Below are positions 15,607 to 23,402 of a DNA stretch of 64,000 nucleotides, piece after piece; position 1 is the stretch's first letter, and every line of letters begins with the position of its first letter. Both the position numbers and the translations under genes were made by a program. A model generated the notes under the pieces. It worked only from the letters and a program-made list of their open reading frames with translations. It was not told the DNA's origin and searched no databases. Source of the DNA: an uncultured Eubacteriales bacterium (GTDB taxonomy: Bacteria; Bacillota; Clostridia; Oscillospirales; Oscillospiraceae); assembly GCA_900546485.1 (NCBI GenBank), contig URDK01000004.1, positions 4,958 through 68,957 on the forward strand, in the 5' to 3' direction.

Positions 15607-17085
15607 ATGACAAACACTTCCATTTATCAGGACATAGCCCAGCGGACCGGCGGGGACATATATCTCGGGCTGGTCGGCCCGGTGCGGACTGGTAAGTCCA
15701 CGTTCATCCGGCGGTTCATGGAGACGCTGGTAATACCCAACATAGAGGACGTGTACGCCCGGGAGCGGGCGAAGGATGAGCTGCCGCAGTCCGGCTCGGG
15801 CCGGACGATAATGACGGCGGAGCCGAAATTTGTGCCGGAGGACGCAGTAAACGTGACGCTCGAGGGCGGCGTATCGTTCTCTGTGCGCATGGTGGACTGC
15901 GTGGGTTACATGGTCGAGGGGGCATCCGGCCAGTTCGAGGACGGCGAGGAGCGCATGGTCGCCACGCCGTGGTTCGACGAGGAGGTCAGCATGAGCCGAG
16001 CCGCCGAGGAGGGGACCCGCCGCGTCATAGCCGAGCATTCGACCATCGGTATAGTCATGACGACGGACGGCAGCATCTGCGGCATACCGCGCGAGGGCTA
16101 TGTCCCCGCCGAGGAACGCGTCGTGGCGGAGCTCAAGTCAATAGGGAAGCCATTTGTGCTCATCTTGAACAGCGCTGAGCCCTATTCCGAGAGCGCGCAG
16201 TCGCTCAGGAGCGAGCTGGCCGAAAAATACGGCGTCACCTGCGTTTGTGTGAACTGCCTCGACCTCTCCGGCGAGGACATCGAAGAGATATTGAAGTTTG
16301 CGCTCTACGAGTTCCCGATAGCGGAGCTCGGCATATATCTTCCGTCCTGGCTGGACGCCCTGCCCGCGGACGCGCCGCTCAAGGCTGGCATTTTCGAGGG
16401 CATCGCTGAGGCGGTGCAGAACATGAGCCGAGTGCGGGACGCCTTCGGCATAATGGACGCCCTAGGCTCGCGTGAGGACGTGAGCGCGGCGGGCGTAAAG
16501 AAGGTGGATATGGGCACCGGCAAGGTCACGGCGGAGCTGGAGCTTCCGCGCAGCCTCTACTATGATACGATCAGTGAACAGTCCGGCTTTGATATACGCG
16601 ACGACGGCGACCTCATGACGCTGCTGACGCATATCAAGGACATCAAGGCGGATTACGACCACGTCAGCGAGGCATTGCGTGACGTGCGCGAGAAGGGCTA
16701 CGGCGTAGTCATGCCGCTTCCGGGCGAGCTTAGGCTTGAGGAGCCGCAGATCGTGCGCAGCGGAGGCCGGTACAGCGTGCGGCTCAAGGCCAGCGCGCCG
16801 AGCATACACATGATGATGACGAACATCGAGACTGAGGTCACGCCCGCACTCGGCGGCGAGAAGGCCTCCGAGGAGATAATGGGTTTCCTGCTCCAGGGCT
16901 TCGACGGCGATGTGAGCCGCATTTGGGAGTCCAACATCTTCGGCAAGTCGCTCTACGACATCGCGGAGGAGGGACTAGAGGCCAAGATCAAGCGCATGCC
17001 TCCCAGTGTCCAGAATAAGCTGCGCAACACCATGCAGCGCATAGTCAACGAGGGCAGCGGCGGACTCATATGCATAATCCTTTAA
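15607..17085 (+). CDS. spoIVA: Stage IV sporulation protein A, spore-coat scaffold ATPase
   Basis: A 492-residue SpoIVA, the same length as in Bacillus. It hydrolyses ATP to polymerise on the forespore surface and forms the base layer of the coat, acting in the mother cell. The P-loop GPVRTGKS is at residues 24-31. The GRTIMTAEPKFVPE switch region is near 68. The C-terminal end (NEGSGGLICIIL) is the conserved SpoVM-anchoring tail. GGAAAAGAGGGCGGAAC precedes the ATG. It stands alone, with a SigE-like promoter and a strong terminator. Confidence 0.98.
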   Translation: MTNTSIYQDIAQRTGGDIYLGLVGPVRTGKSTFIRRFMETLVIPNIEDVYARERAKDELPQSGSGRTIMTAEPKFVPEDAVNVTLEGGVSFSVRMVDCVGYMVEGASGQFEDGEERMVATPWFDEEVSMSRAAEEGTRRVIAEHSTIGIVMTTDGSICGIPREGYVPAEERVVAELKSIGKPFVLILNSAEPYSESAQSLRSELAEKYGVTCVCVNCLDLSGEDIEEILKFALYEFPIAELGIYLPSWLDALPADAPLKAGIFEGIAEAVQNMSRVRDAFGIMDALGSREDVSAAGVKKVDMGTGKVTAELELPRSLYYDTISEQSGFDIRDDGDLMTLLTHIKDIKADYDHVSEALRDVREKGYGVVMPLPGELRLEEPQIVRSGGRYSVRLKASAPSIHMMMTNIETEVTPALGGEKASEEIMGFLLQGFDGDVSRIWESNIFGKSLYDIAEEGLEAKIKRMPPSVQNKLRNTMQRIVNEGSGGLICIIL

Positions 17086-17087
17086 AA

Positions 17088-17124
17088 AAACAGGCTCCGT
17101 GGAGACCCACGGAGCCTGTTTTAC
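17088..17124. terminator. Bidirectional terminator between spoIVA and the van region
   Basis: A perfect 15-bp stem (17088-17102 with 17107-17121) with a 4-nt loop, flanked by an A-run and a short T-run. It serves spoIVA on the plus strand and the van operon on the minus strand. Confidence 0.92.
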
Positions 17125-17130
17125 TATCAT

Positions 17131-17415
17131 TTATCGCTCAGTTTCGCGTATCCCGTCGTTTTTAAGGAGTTGCAGAGCTCCAAAAAGAAAAATCAGGGCG
17201 TAGCCAATGACGGGGAGGTAGAACTGCAAAAGCTTCATATCAGCGTCAGGACCGCCGCTGATCCTGTACATATAGACCAGCAAGCCGGCACTCACGCCGG
17301 AGAACAGCGAGGTAAGACCACCGCATATAGTCCTGAGCAGAAAGTGCTTTCCTGTAAAAGATGCAGCGAGACATATTAGCATCAGGACATTTGCTGCTAT
17401 GAACAGCTCCGTCAT
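17131..17415 (-). CDS. Small three-helix membrane protein downstream of vanT
   Basis: A 94-residue protein with three hydrophobic segments (near residues 2-20, 27-50 and 64-86) and a charged C-terminal tail (LLKNDGIRETER). Not recognised. The ATG at 17415 is preceded by CTGGAGGTTTGGCC. A longer upstream frame exists but overlaps vanT and lacks a better start. It lies 67 bp downstream of vanT on the same strand and before the shared terminator, so it probably belongs to the van transcript. Its size and topology give no function. Confidence 0.65.
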   Translation of the reverse strand: MTELFIAANVLMLICLAASFTGKHFLLRTICGGLTSLFSGVSAGLLVYMYRISGGPDADMKLLQFYLPVIGYALIFLFGALQLLKNDGIRETER

Positions 17416-17482
17416 GGCCAAACCTCCAGATAACAAAGTCACAAGGCGCATATTACCACAGAAAGTTTGGCCAGTCAACAGA

Positions 17483-19564
17483 TTAGAGCCAAATCCTCGG
17501 CAGCCGTTTGCCGAGACGGCTGAGGATCTCATTTGAAATGGTTCCGCAGTGCGCGGCGAGCTCCTCACAGGGCAGACCGGGACCTATCAGCACAACCGTG
17601 TCGCCGGGTTTTACGTCTCCGCAGTCCGTGACGTCTACAAAGAGCTGGTCCATGCACACGCGGCCTATCACCGGTGCGCGATGCCCGTTAACCAGCGCCT
17701 CAGCGCCTTCGCACTCGCGCGGAAAGCCGTCGCCGTAGCCTATGGGCAGCACTGCCACGCAGCTCGGGCGGGCCGTGGTGTAGGCGAGACCGTAGCCGAG
17801 CCCGGCGCCCGCGTGCAGGGAGCGTACCTGCTCGACGCGAGCCTTCAGACTGAGCGCCGGGACCAGGTCCGGCCAGATGCCGGTGTCGTCCATGGCGGAG
17901 CTCTTGACGCCGTAGAGGGCTATGCCGACCCTCGCGTAGGCGCAGCGCGCGTCGGGGTAGTTCAGCAGGCCGTAGCTGCTCTGCGTGTGGAGTTTTCCCG
18001 GGTCATAGCCGTCCCGCCTTAGCGTGTCGGCCAGCGCAAAGAAACGCTCGACCTGCCCTTCGGTGAAGCTGCGGCTCTCATCCGAGAGACTGTCCGAGAC
18101 GCAGAGGTGCGTGAACATGCCCGTCACACGCAGGTGGGGGAGGGAGAATATCTCTTCGATGCCTTTGATATCGCCCGGGTCGGTTCCGAGGCGGTGCATG
18201 CCGGTATCTATCTTGATGTGCACGTCGATGTTCCGCCCAAAGGCAGATAGGGAACGAGCGTAGTCCGGCTCGGTGACCGTCTGCGTGAGATGATAGCGCG
18301 CAAGGCACTCAAAGCTCTCGGGTGCGGTCCAGCCGAGGATGAGTATCACGCCCTTGACCCCGGCTCTCCGGAGCTGAACACCCTCTGCCGCGCAGGCCAC
18401 GGCAAAGGCGCGCACGCCGCAGCTGTTCAAGAGCCTTGCAGCCTTCACCGCACCGTGCCCGTAGGCCTCGCACTTGAGGACGGCCATCAGCTCGCAGCCG
18501 CCAGGGAGAATGGAGCGCAGATTCTCAGCGTTCTGACGGAGCGTATCCGCGTCGACCTCGACCCAGGCACGACTCCTGTCATCGGGCTTGGCAGGTCTTA
18601 TTCTGTGCCAGACAAGCAAAGTGACTGCTGCTGCCGCTGCGGAGCCGAGGCAAACTGCTATATAATGCCCCACGCTGTTTTCAACAAGCAGTTCCCAAAG
18701 ACCGACCACGCGAGCGGCCCCGCGCACTATCACTATCACCCAGGGGTGCAAAATATAGACAAGCAGCGAAAACGGAGAAAGCCAGCCGGACGCCTTTCCT
18801 TTTGGAATGAGCAGCAGCGCAAAGAGAAAATACATGACGGCGGGCAGGAAAACGTACATGCTGTCGTGTCTCTGCCAGTCGAGATGCCGCAAAATGAGTG
18901 CCTCCGCAAGCATGAGCGCAAAGGATGAGGCAAGCCCTGCGGCCGAAGCGCCCTTAGCGGGCAGCTTTACACTGCGCATCGACGCTCCCAGCAGCAGAAA
19001 GAGCGGAGCAAAGAACAGCCCGTTGCGTGTGTAGCCTGCGACACAGAAGATGACGCCGTAGACATCGGAAACCACCGGCACGCCGCTCACGAGGCCCCAG
19101 TAGCTGTCGCCGAGCAGCCCTAGCAGATACAGCGTTCCCGCAATGCCGAGTCCCGCCCTTGAGCGAGCCAGCAGCGAGGCTACAAGCACGCCCAGCAGCG
19201 CAGCTGGCAGGTACCAGAGGTGGTAAAAGGTTCCCTCGAAGAGCAACTGCGTTACAGCTGACGCGGGCGTAAGGCCCTTTAAGTTGCCTGCGTAAAGGTT
19301 GAGCGGCAGATAGAGCAAAATGCTTGCCAAATATATGATGCCGGTCTTTTTGAGGAAATTTCTCGTCTTTTCCGGCTTACCAACGACGAAATAGCCTGTG
19401 ACCATGAAGAAAAACGGTACCGCAACCCGCGCGAGCACACGAGTGAAGATGAAGTCCGCCGTCTCGCTGTAAGTCAGCAGGGGAGAGCAGTGTATGGCCA
19501 CCACCAAAAACGCCGCGGCTACGCGGAAATATTCGATGCCGACGAGTTTTCTTGCTGTTTTCAT
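17483..19564 (-). CDS. vanT: VanT-type membrane serine/alanine racemase
   Basis: A 693-residue fusion. Residues 1-320 are a ten-helix acyltransferase-3-like membrane domain, thought to take up L-serine. Residues 330-693 are a PLP-dependent alanine racemase domain, with the PLP lysine in MAVLKCEAYGHG near 366 and the GYGLAYTT segment near 595. It supplies D-serine for D-Ala-D-Ser precursors in VanC/E/G-type resistance. The start is the ATG at 19564, which overlaps the vanXY stop as ATGA and has TTGGAG upstream. An in-frame TTG 15 bp earlier is possible. Last enzyme of the van operon. Confidence 0.92.
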   Translation of the reverse strand: MKTARKLVGIEYFRVAAAFLVVAIHCSPLLTYSETADFIFTRVLARVAVPFFFMVTGYFVVGKPEKTRNFLKKTGIIYLASILLYLPLNLYAGNLKGLTPASAVTQLLFEGTFYHLWYLPAALLGVLVASLLARSRAGLGIAGTLYLLGLLGDSYWGLVSGVPVVSDVYGVIFCVAGYTRNGLFFAPLFLLLGASMRSVKLPAKGASAAGLASSFALMLAEALILRHLDWQRHDSMYVFLPAVMYFLFALLLIPKGKASGWLSPFSLLVYILHPWVIVIVRGAARVVGLWELLVENSVGHYIAVCLGSAAAAAVTLLVWHRIRPAKPDDRSRAWVEVDADTLRQNAENLRSILPGGCELMAVLKCEAYGHGAVKAARLLNSCGVRAFAVACAAEGVQLRRAGVKGVILILGWTAPESFECLARYHLTQTVTEPDYARSLSAFGRNIDVHIKIDTGMHRLGTDPGDIKGIEEIFSLPHLRVTGMFTHLCVSDSLSDESRSFTEGQVERFFALADTLRRDGYDPGKLHTQSSYGLLNYPDARCAYARVGIALYGVKSSAMDDTGIWPDLVPALSLKARVEQVRSLHAGAGLGYGLAYTTARPSCVAVLPIGYGDGFPRECEGAEALVNGHRAPVIGRVCMDQLFVDVTDCGDVKPGDTVVLIGPGLPCEELAAHCGTISNEILSRLGKRLPRIWL

Positions 19565-20286
19565 GCCGGTTTTCTCCAAAGAGTATAGATGTAGCCGTCG
19601 ACGTTATTTCCTGATACCTGATAAGGCGCGTCGGGCAGCCCTAGCGCGTCGCGCGCTCCGGCGAAGCCGACCTCTGCCTCGTATATCTCACCACGGACCT
19701 CAAGGAGCCGCTCGGGGTAGGGGTAGGAGCGCAGATATTCGACGTATTCCTCCAGGCAAAGCCCCATATCGCACATTATCCGAGCGTGTGGGCGACCGAC
19801 ATAGCGGAAGTGCCAGGGCTCGGCGGCGATACCTGTGATATCCTCTTTGCCGCTCTGATAGCGCTCGACGAAGCCGTAGTCCGCTGCGAGGGCGCGGAAA
19901 CGGCCGCAGATGCCGTCATAGGGAAACTCGGGGCGGATGAAGTCAATGCTGTCCGCACGGAGCGCAAGGTCGATGGCAAGACCTGTCTGGTGTTCGCTGC
20001 AGCCAGGGAGGGCGACGTATTTGCGCGTGAACTCCGCTCCGTTTTCGCGCATGGAGCCGTCCCAAATCTCCTGCTGCTCCTCTGCGGAGCGCCATCCGCT
20101 TACCGGGACTATCTCGCCAGCGGCCCCAAGCCGGGAAATGAGCCCGGAGAGCATCGCTGCCGCTCTGGTGTCGAGCAGTATGTCGCTGCCCGGGACCGCC
20201 GGGGCGAGGACAGGGCGCTCCATGTGCTGTATCGGGTGCTCGGAATTCACGAGGATGAGCAGTCCGCTGTGTATCCCACCACGCAT
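19561..20286 (-). CDS. vanXY: VanXY-type D,D-peptidase/carboxypeptidase
   Basis: A 241-residue zinc peptidase of the VanY/VanX (M15) family with no signal peptide or membrane anchor, which fits the cytoplasmic bifunctional VanXY type. Zinc ligands are in CSEHQTGLAIDLAL (His and Asp, near residues 96-109) and EPWHFRYVG (His, near 160, with the catalytic Glu). It removes D-Ala-D-Ala dipeptide and the terminal D-Ala of precursors so that D-Ala-D-Ser replaces them. It starts 3 bp after vanG and overlaps vanT by 4 bp. Confidence 0.92.
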   Translation of the reverse strand: MRGGIHSGLLILVNSEHPIQHMERPVLAPAVPGSDILLDTRAAAMLSGLISRLGAAGEIVPVSGWRSAEEQQEIWDGSMRENGAEFTRKYVALPGCSEHQTGLAIDLALRADSIDFIRPEFPYDGICGRFRALAADYGFVERYQSGKEDITGIAAEPWHFRYVGRPHARIMCDMGLCLEEYVEYLRSYPYPERLLEVRGEIYEAEVGFAGARDALGLPDAPYQVSGNNVDGYIYTLWRKPA

Positions 20287-20289
20287 GGC

Positions 20290-21345
20290 TCAGCCCTCCA
20301 TGCCGTAGGCTACAAGCTCGTCCAGCAGGGTGGGGAAGTCGTAGCCAATGCCGCGCATCATGTTGGGAAAACGGCTGTGCGACGTGAAACCGGGTATGGT
20401 GTTGACCTCGTTGAACACCAGCCGCCCGGAAGGCTCAAGGAACATGTCAACGCGTGCAAATCCCCGGCAGCCGAGGGCGCGGTAAATGCGCTTGGCCGTC
20501 TCCTGGATGCGCCGCTCCGTCTCCGCATCTACGCGCGCGGGCATGTGGATCTTGGAGGTTATGAGGTTGTACTTTTCAACGTAGTCAAAGAGGTCTCCCT
20601 GTATCTCTATCTCGTCCGCACGGCCCGCGGTCAGCTTTTGATTCCCCATGACGGCGCAGCCGACCTCAAAGCCTGTAATGGCCTCCTCTATTATGACGTC
20701 GCGGTCAAACTTGAGCGCCTCTTTAACAGCGGAGCGGAGACTTGCGGCGTTTTCAACGCGCGTTATGCCGAAGGACGAACCTGCACGCACGGGCTTTACA
20801 AAGACCGGCATGGGCAGCTCCGATGTGAGCTTCTCGAGCTCGTCGGGTGAGGGCATGCCTGTGAAGGTAACGGACTTCGGGACGTCGACACCGGCCAGAG
20901 AAGCCAGCTTGTGCGCGCGGTCCTTGTCCATGCAGAGTGCTGAGGCAAGAGTGCCGCAGCCAATGACGGGAATGCCCGCCAGCTCGCAGAGTCCCTGAAC
21001 GGTGCCATCCTCACCAAAACGCCCGTGCAGCACGGGGAAGGCGGCGTCGAGCCGTGTGGTGCGCACTCCGTTCATGCGAAACTCAACTATGCCGTGCAGG
21101 TCACGGTCTGGCGAAATGACGGCTGGGACACACTTGGAGCGGTCGGTGCTCCAGCTGTCATCCTCAAGCGCCTCGGCGCCGCCGTAGAAGCGGAACCACT
21201 CGCCGCCTTTGGTGATGCCGAGCAGTATGAGCTCGTATTTGTCACGGTCCAGATTTGCGATGACTGAGTGCGCAGACTCCAGCGAAACCGGGTACTCAGG
21301 CGAGCAGCCGCCGAAAATTACCGCGATTTTAAGTTTCCTGTCCAT
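20290..21345 (-). CDS. vanG: D-alanine--D-serine ligase, VanG type
   Basis: A 351-residue ATP-grasp ligase, related to D-Ala-D-Ala ligase. The N terminus IAVIFGGCSPEYPVSLESA is the Ddl/Van signature. The omega loop reads EKYNLITSKIHMPARV near 255, the form of the D-Ser-adding VanC/E/G group rather than the VanA/B D-lactate group. The C-terminal metal-binding motif is VFNEVNTIPGFTSHSRFP near 313. It makes D-Ala-D-Ser, lowering vancomycin affinity of wall precursors. AAGGAGG precedes the ATG. It is the first gene after a terminator-like hairpin separating it from vanRS. Confidence 0.93.
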   Translation of the reverse strand: MDRKLKIAVIFGGCSPEYPVSLESAHSVIANLDRDKYELILLGITKGGEWFRFYGGAEALEDDSWSTDRSKCVPAVISPDRDLHGIVEFRMNGVRTTRLDAAFPVLHGRFGEDGTVQGLCELAGIPVIGCGTLASALCMDKDRAHKLASLAGVDVPKSVTFTGMPSPDELEKLTSELPMPVFVKPVRAGSSFGITRVENAASLRSAVKEALKFDRDVIIEEAITGFEVGCAVMGNQKLTAGRADEIEIQGDLFDYVEKYNLITSKIHMPARVDAETERRIQETAKRIYRALGCRGFARVDMFLEPSGRLVFNEVNTIPGFTSHSRFPNMMRGIGYDFPTLLDELVAYGMEG

Positions 21346-21372
21346 ATATTAAGCCTCCTTGGTAAATAAAAA

Positions 21373-21414
21373 GCTCCGGGTTCTGACAGGTCATATCCTA
21401 GCAGAACCCGGAGC
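21373..21414 (-). terminator. Terminator/attenuator between vanRS and vanG
   Basis: A perfect 13-bp stem (21373-21385 with 21402-21414), 16-nt loop. On the minus strand it is followed by TTTTTATTTACC. It ends vanRS transcripts or attenuates read-through into vanG, whose ribosome-binding site lies about 15 bp further on. Confidence 0.8.
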
Positions 21415-21434
21415 GGAGTTTATCCGCAGGGGCT

Positions 21435-21458
21435 TTTGAAAAGCATGTGATTTTCAAA
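21435..21458. repeat. Inverted repeat between vanS and vanG, candidate VanR site
   Basis: TTTGAAAA (21435-21442), 8 bp, TTTTCAAA (21451-21458), perfect 8-bp arms located just after vanS and before the attenuator hairpin. The position suits a VanR-controlled promoter for vanG, but no matching -10/-35 pair is clear. Confidence 0.4.
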
Positions 21459-21466
21459 TGAAATTC

Positions 21467-22576
21467 TTACGATTTTCTGACGTCGCCCAGGGGCAGGGTC
21501 ACGCTGAATATGATCCTGTTGTCCACGCTCTGGGCGCTGATGCTGCCGCCGTGGAGCTCTACAATTTCCTTGGCGATGGCCAGTCCGAGCCCAGAGCCGC
21601 CGGTGCGGCTCCTTCGCGCGGAGTCCAGGCGGTAGAATTGCTCAAAGAGCCTGTCAAGCTGCGCGGCGGGAATGGTGTCACCGTGATTTATAACGGTGAT
21701 ATTGGCGTGGTCGCCCTCAATCGCAAGACTTATACGTATTTCAGTGTTCTCATAGCTGTAATTGATGGCGTTGCGCAGGAGGTTGTCAAAGACTCGCTGG
21801 AGCTTGTCCGGGTCGCAGCTTATCATGGTCCCTGCGGGAGCGTTCACCGTGCAGGAGAGGCCGCGCTCGCGCAGCATGGGCGCAAATTCGTCGGCTATCT
21901 GCTCAAGCATCAGACTGAGGTTCACACTGCGGCGGTCGAGTGTCACGCTGGTGAGAGAAAAGCGCGTGATGTCAAAGAATTCGTTGATGAGGTCTTCCAG
22001 CCGCTCTGCCTTATCGAGTGCAATGCCGGTATACTTGGCACGCTGGGCCTCAGGCAGGTCCTGTTCGTCCTGCAAAAGGCTGAGGTAGCCGATGACGGAG
22101 GCCAGAGGCGTCTTGAGGTCGTGAGCGAGGTATACGACGAGGTCGTTTTTGCGCTTTTCCGCGTCCTCGGCTGCCCGGCGGGAGGCGAGCATGTCGCTCT
22201 TTATCTGGTTCATCTGGTTTTCAATGTCGTGCAGCGCGGCGGGGAGGACCACAGGGCCGTCACCGCCCTTGTATATCTGTTCAGTAGCGCGCACCACATC
22301 GCCGAGATAGCCCAGCGTCTTGCCCCAGTATATAAGGAAGATCACGATATAGCCGCAAACCAGGAAAATGGTCATGAAAAAGACCACGTTGTCGCGCACC
22401 ATGATGAGCAGTTCGTATATGAGCCCGCCGTTCCACGGTATGGCATAGCAGACGAACATGCCGACGAAGAGCGCGACGATGCTGCCGATCGTGAACAGCA
22501 CGCAGGCGACGACAAAGCGCGTCAGCACGCCGAGCGTCAGCGTTCTGCGGTACGCAGCTTTCTTTTCCTTATTCAA
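21467..22576 (-). CDS. vanS: VanS-type sensor histidine kinase
   Basis: A 369-residue kinase with two membrane helices (near residues 18-46 and 64-85) and a short outer loop (YAIPWNGGLIYELLIMVRD), as in VanSG. The HAMP-like linker is followed by the phospho-acceptor His in LAHDLKTPLASVIGYLSLL near 152. The ATPase domain has DNLLRNAINYSYEN near 266 and GGSGLGLAIAKEIVELHGG near 328. Start is a TTG at 22576, overlapping the vanR end by 8 bp. It phosphorylates VanR in response to glycopeptide or wall stress. Confidence 0.92.
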   Translation of the reverse strand: MNKEKKAAYRRTLTLGVLTRFVVACVLFTIGSIVALFVGMFVCYAIPWNGGLIYELLIMVRDNVVFFMTIFLVCGYIVIFLIYWGKTLGYLGDVVRATEQIYKGGDGPVVLPAALHDIENQMNQIKSDMLASRRAAEDAEKRKNDLVVYLAHDLKTPLASVIGYLSLLQDEQDLPEAQRAKYTGIALDKAERLEDLINEFFDITRFSLTSVTLDRRSVNLSLMLEQIADEFAPMLRERGLSCTVNAPAGTMISCDPDKLQRVFDNLLRNAINYSYENTEIRISLAIEGDHANITVINHGDTIPAAQLDRLFEQFYRLDSARRSRTGGSGLGLAIAKEIVELHGGSISAQSVDNRIIFSVTLPLGDVRKS

Positions 22577-23270
22577 CCTGATACCCCACTCCCCAGATGG
22601 TCTTTATGAAGCGCGGCTTGCGCGGCGGCTCGCCCAGCTTCTCGCGCAGACGGCCGATGTGCGCCATGACGGTGTTGTTATTGTCCAGAAACTTCTCGCC
22701 CCAGACGGCCTCAAAGAGCTCCTCCGAGGACACGACCTTGCCCTGATTCTCGCAGAGGTACCAGAGTATCGAGAATTCGATGGGCGTGAGCTGTACGGCC
22801 TTGCCGTAGAGCGTGCATTTGTGCGTCTCGCGGTTTATGACGAGGCCGCGGATGTCACGTTCAGCCTCGGTCGGCTTCTGATTCGCGGCATCGGCCTGGT
22901 TGTAGCGCGTGTAGCGCCGGAGCTGGGTCTTTACGCGGGCCGTGAGCTCCAGCGGGTTGAAGGGCTTGGTGATGTAGTCGTCCGCGCCGATCGTAAGGCC
23001 CATTATCTTGTCTATGTCCTCGACCTTGGCCGTGAGCATGATGATGGGCCAGAAATGCTCCTCGCGTATCCTTGCGCAGAGCGTGAAGCCGTCTATATCC
23101 GGAAGCATGACGTCAAGTATCGCGAGGTCAAGCTCCTCAGTGTTCACGCAGCCCAGGGCATCGCGTCCGTTATAGAACTTGCGGACTGCAAATCCCTCGT
23201 TTTTAAGGTATAGCTCCACGAGGTCAGCAATTTCAACCTCGTCGTCGACCACCAGCACGGTTTGTCCCAT
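22569..23270 (-). CDS. vanR: VanR-type response regulator
   Basis: A 233-residue OmpR-family regulator. The receiver domain has DDE near residues 9-11, the phospho-acceptor in LAILDVMLPDIDG near 53, and ITKPFNPLELTARVKTQLRRY near 102. The DNA-binding domain has LTPIEFSILWYLCENQGKVVSSEELF split around 160-185 and ends in GVGYQVE. The start was set at the ATG at 23270, which has CGGAGGCACTT upstream. A longer frame to 23309 would cross its own promoter. First gene of the van operon and divergent from an aminotransferase gene. Confidence 0.93.
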   Translation of the reverse strand: MGQTVLVVDDEVEIADLVELYLKNEGFAVRKFYNGRDALGCVNTEELDLAILDVMLPDIDGFTLCARIREEHFWPIIMLTAKVEDIDKIMGLTIGADDYITKPFNPLELTARVKTQLRRYTRYNQADAANQKPTEAERDIRGLVINRETHKCTLYGKAVQLTPIEFSILWYLCENQGKVVSSEELFEAVWGEKFLDNNNTVMAHIGRLREKLGEPPRKPRFIKTIWGVGYQVE

Positions 23271-23299
23271 AAGTGCCTCCGTAATAAGCTGTTTAAGAC

Positions 23300-23328
23300 A
23301 GTTTAGCACAAGGCGGAGCGCGTTTCAA
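23300..23328 (-). promoter_or_regulatory. Promoter of vanRS (minus strand)
   Basis: Read on the minus strand: TTGAAA (23328-23323), 17 bp, TAAACT (23305-23300). The -10 overlaps the imperfect palindrome CTGTCTTAAACAG, a possible regulator site. Confidence 0.6.
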
Positions 23329-23340
23329 CGCCATTTGTGG

Positions 23341-23369
23341 TTGCAAGGGGCGGGTATAGGTATTATAAT
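23341..23369 (+). promoter_or_regulatory. Promoter of the aminotransferase gene
   Basis: TTGCAA (23341-23346), 17 bp, perfect TATAAT (23364-23369), about 34 bp before the ATG at 23403. Confidence 0.75.
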
Positions 23370-23402
23370 GTAGTATATTTTTTAGGGAAGGTACGTCGTG
23401 AG

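Noticed and set aside
21458..22609. A 383-codon plus-strand frame opposite vanS
   Set aside because: vanS on the minus strand has all kinase motifs; the plus-strand translation is His/Val/Ala-rich without known motifs.
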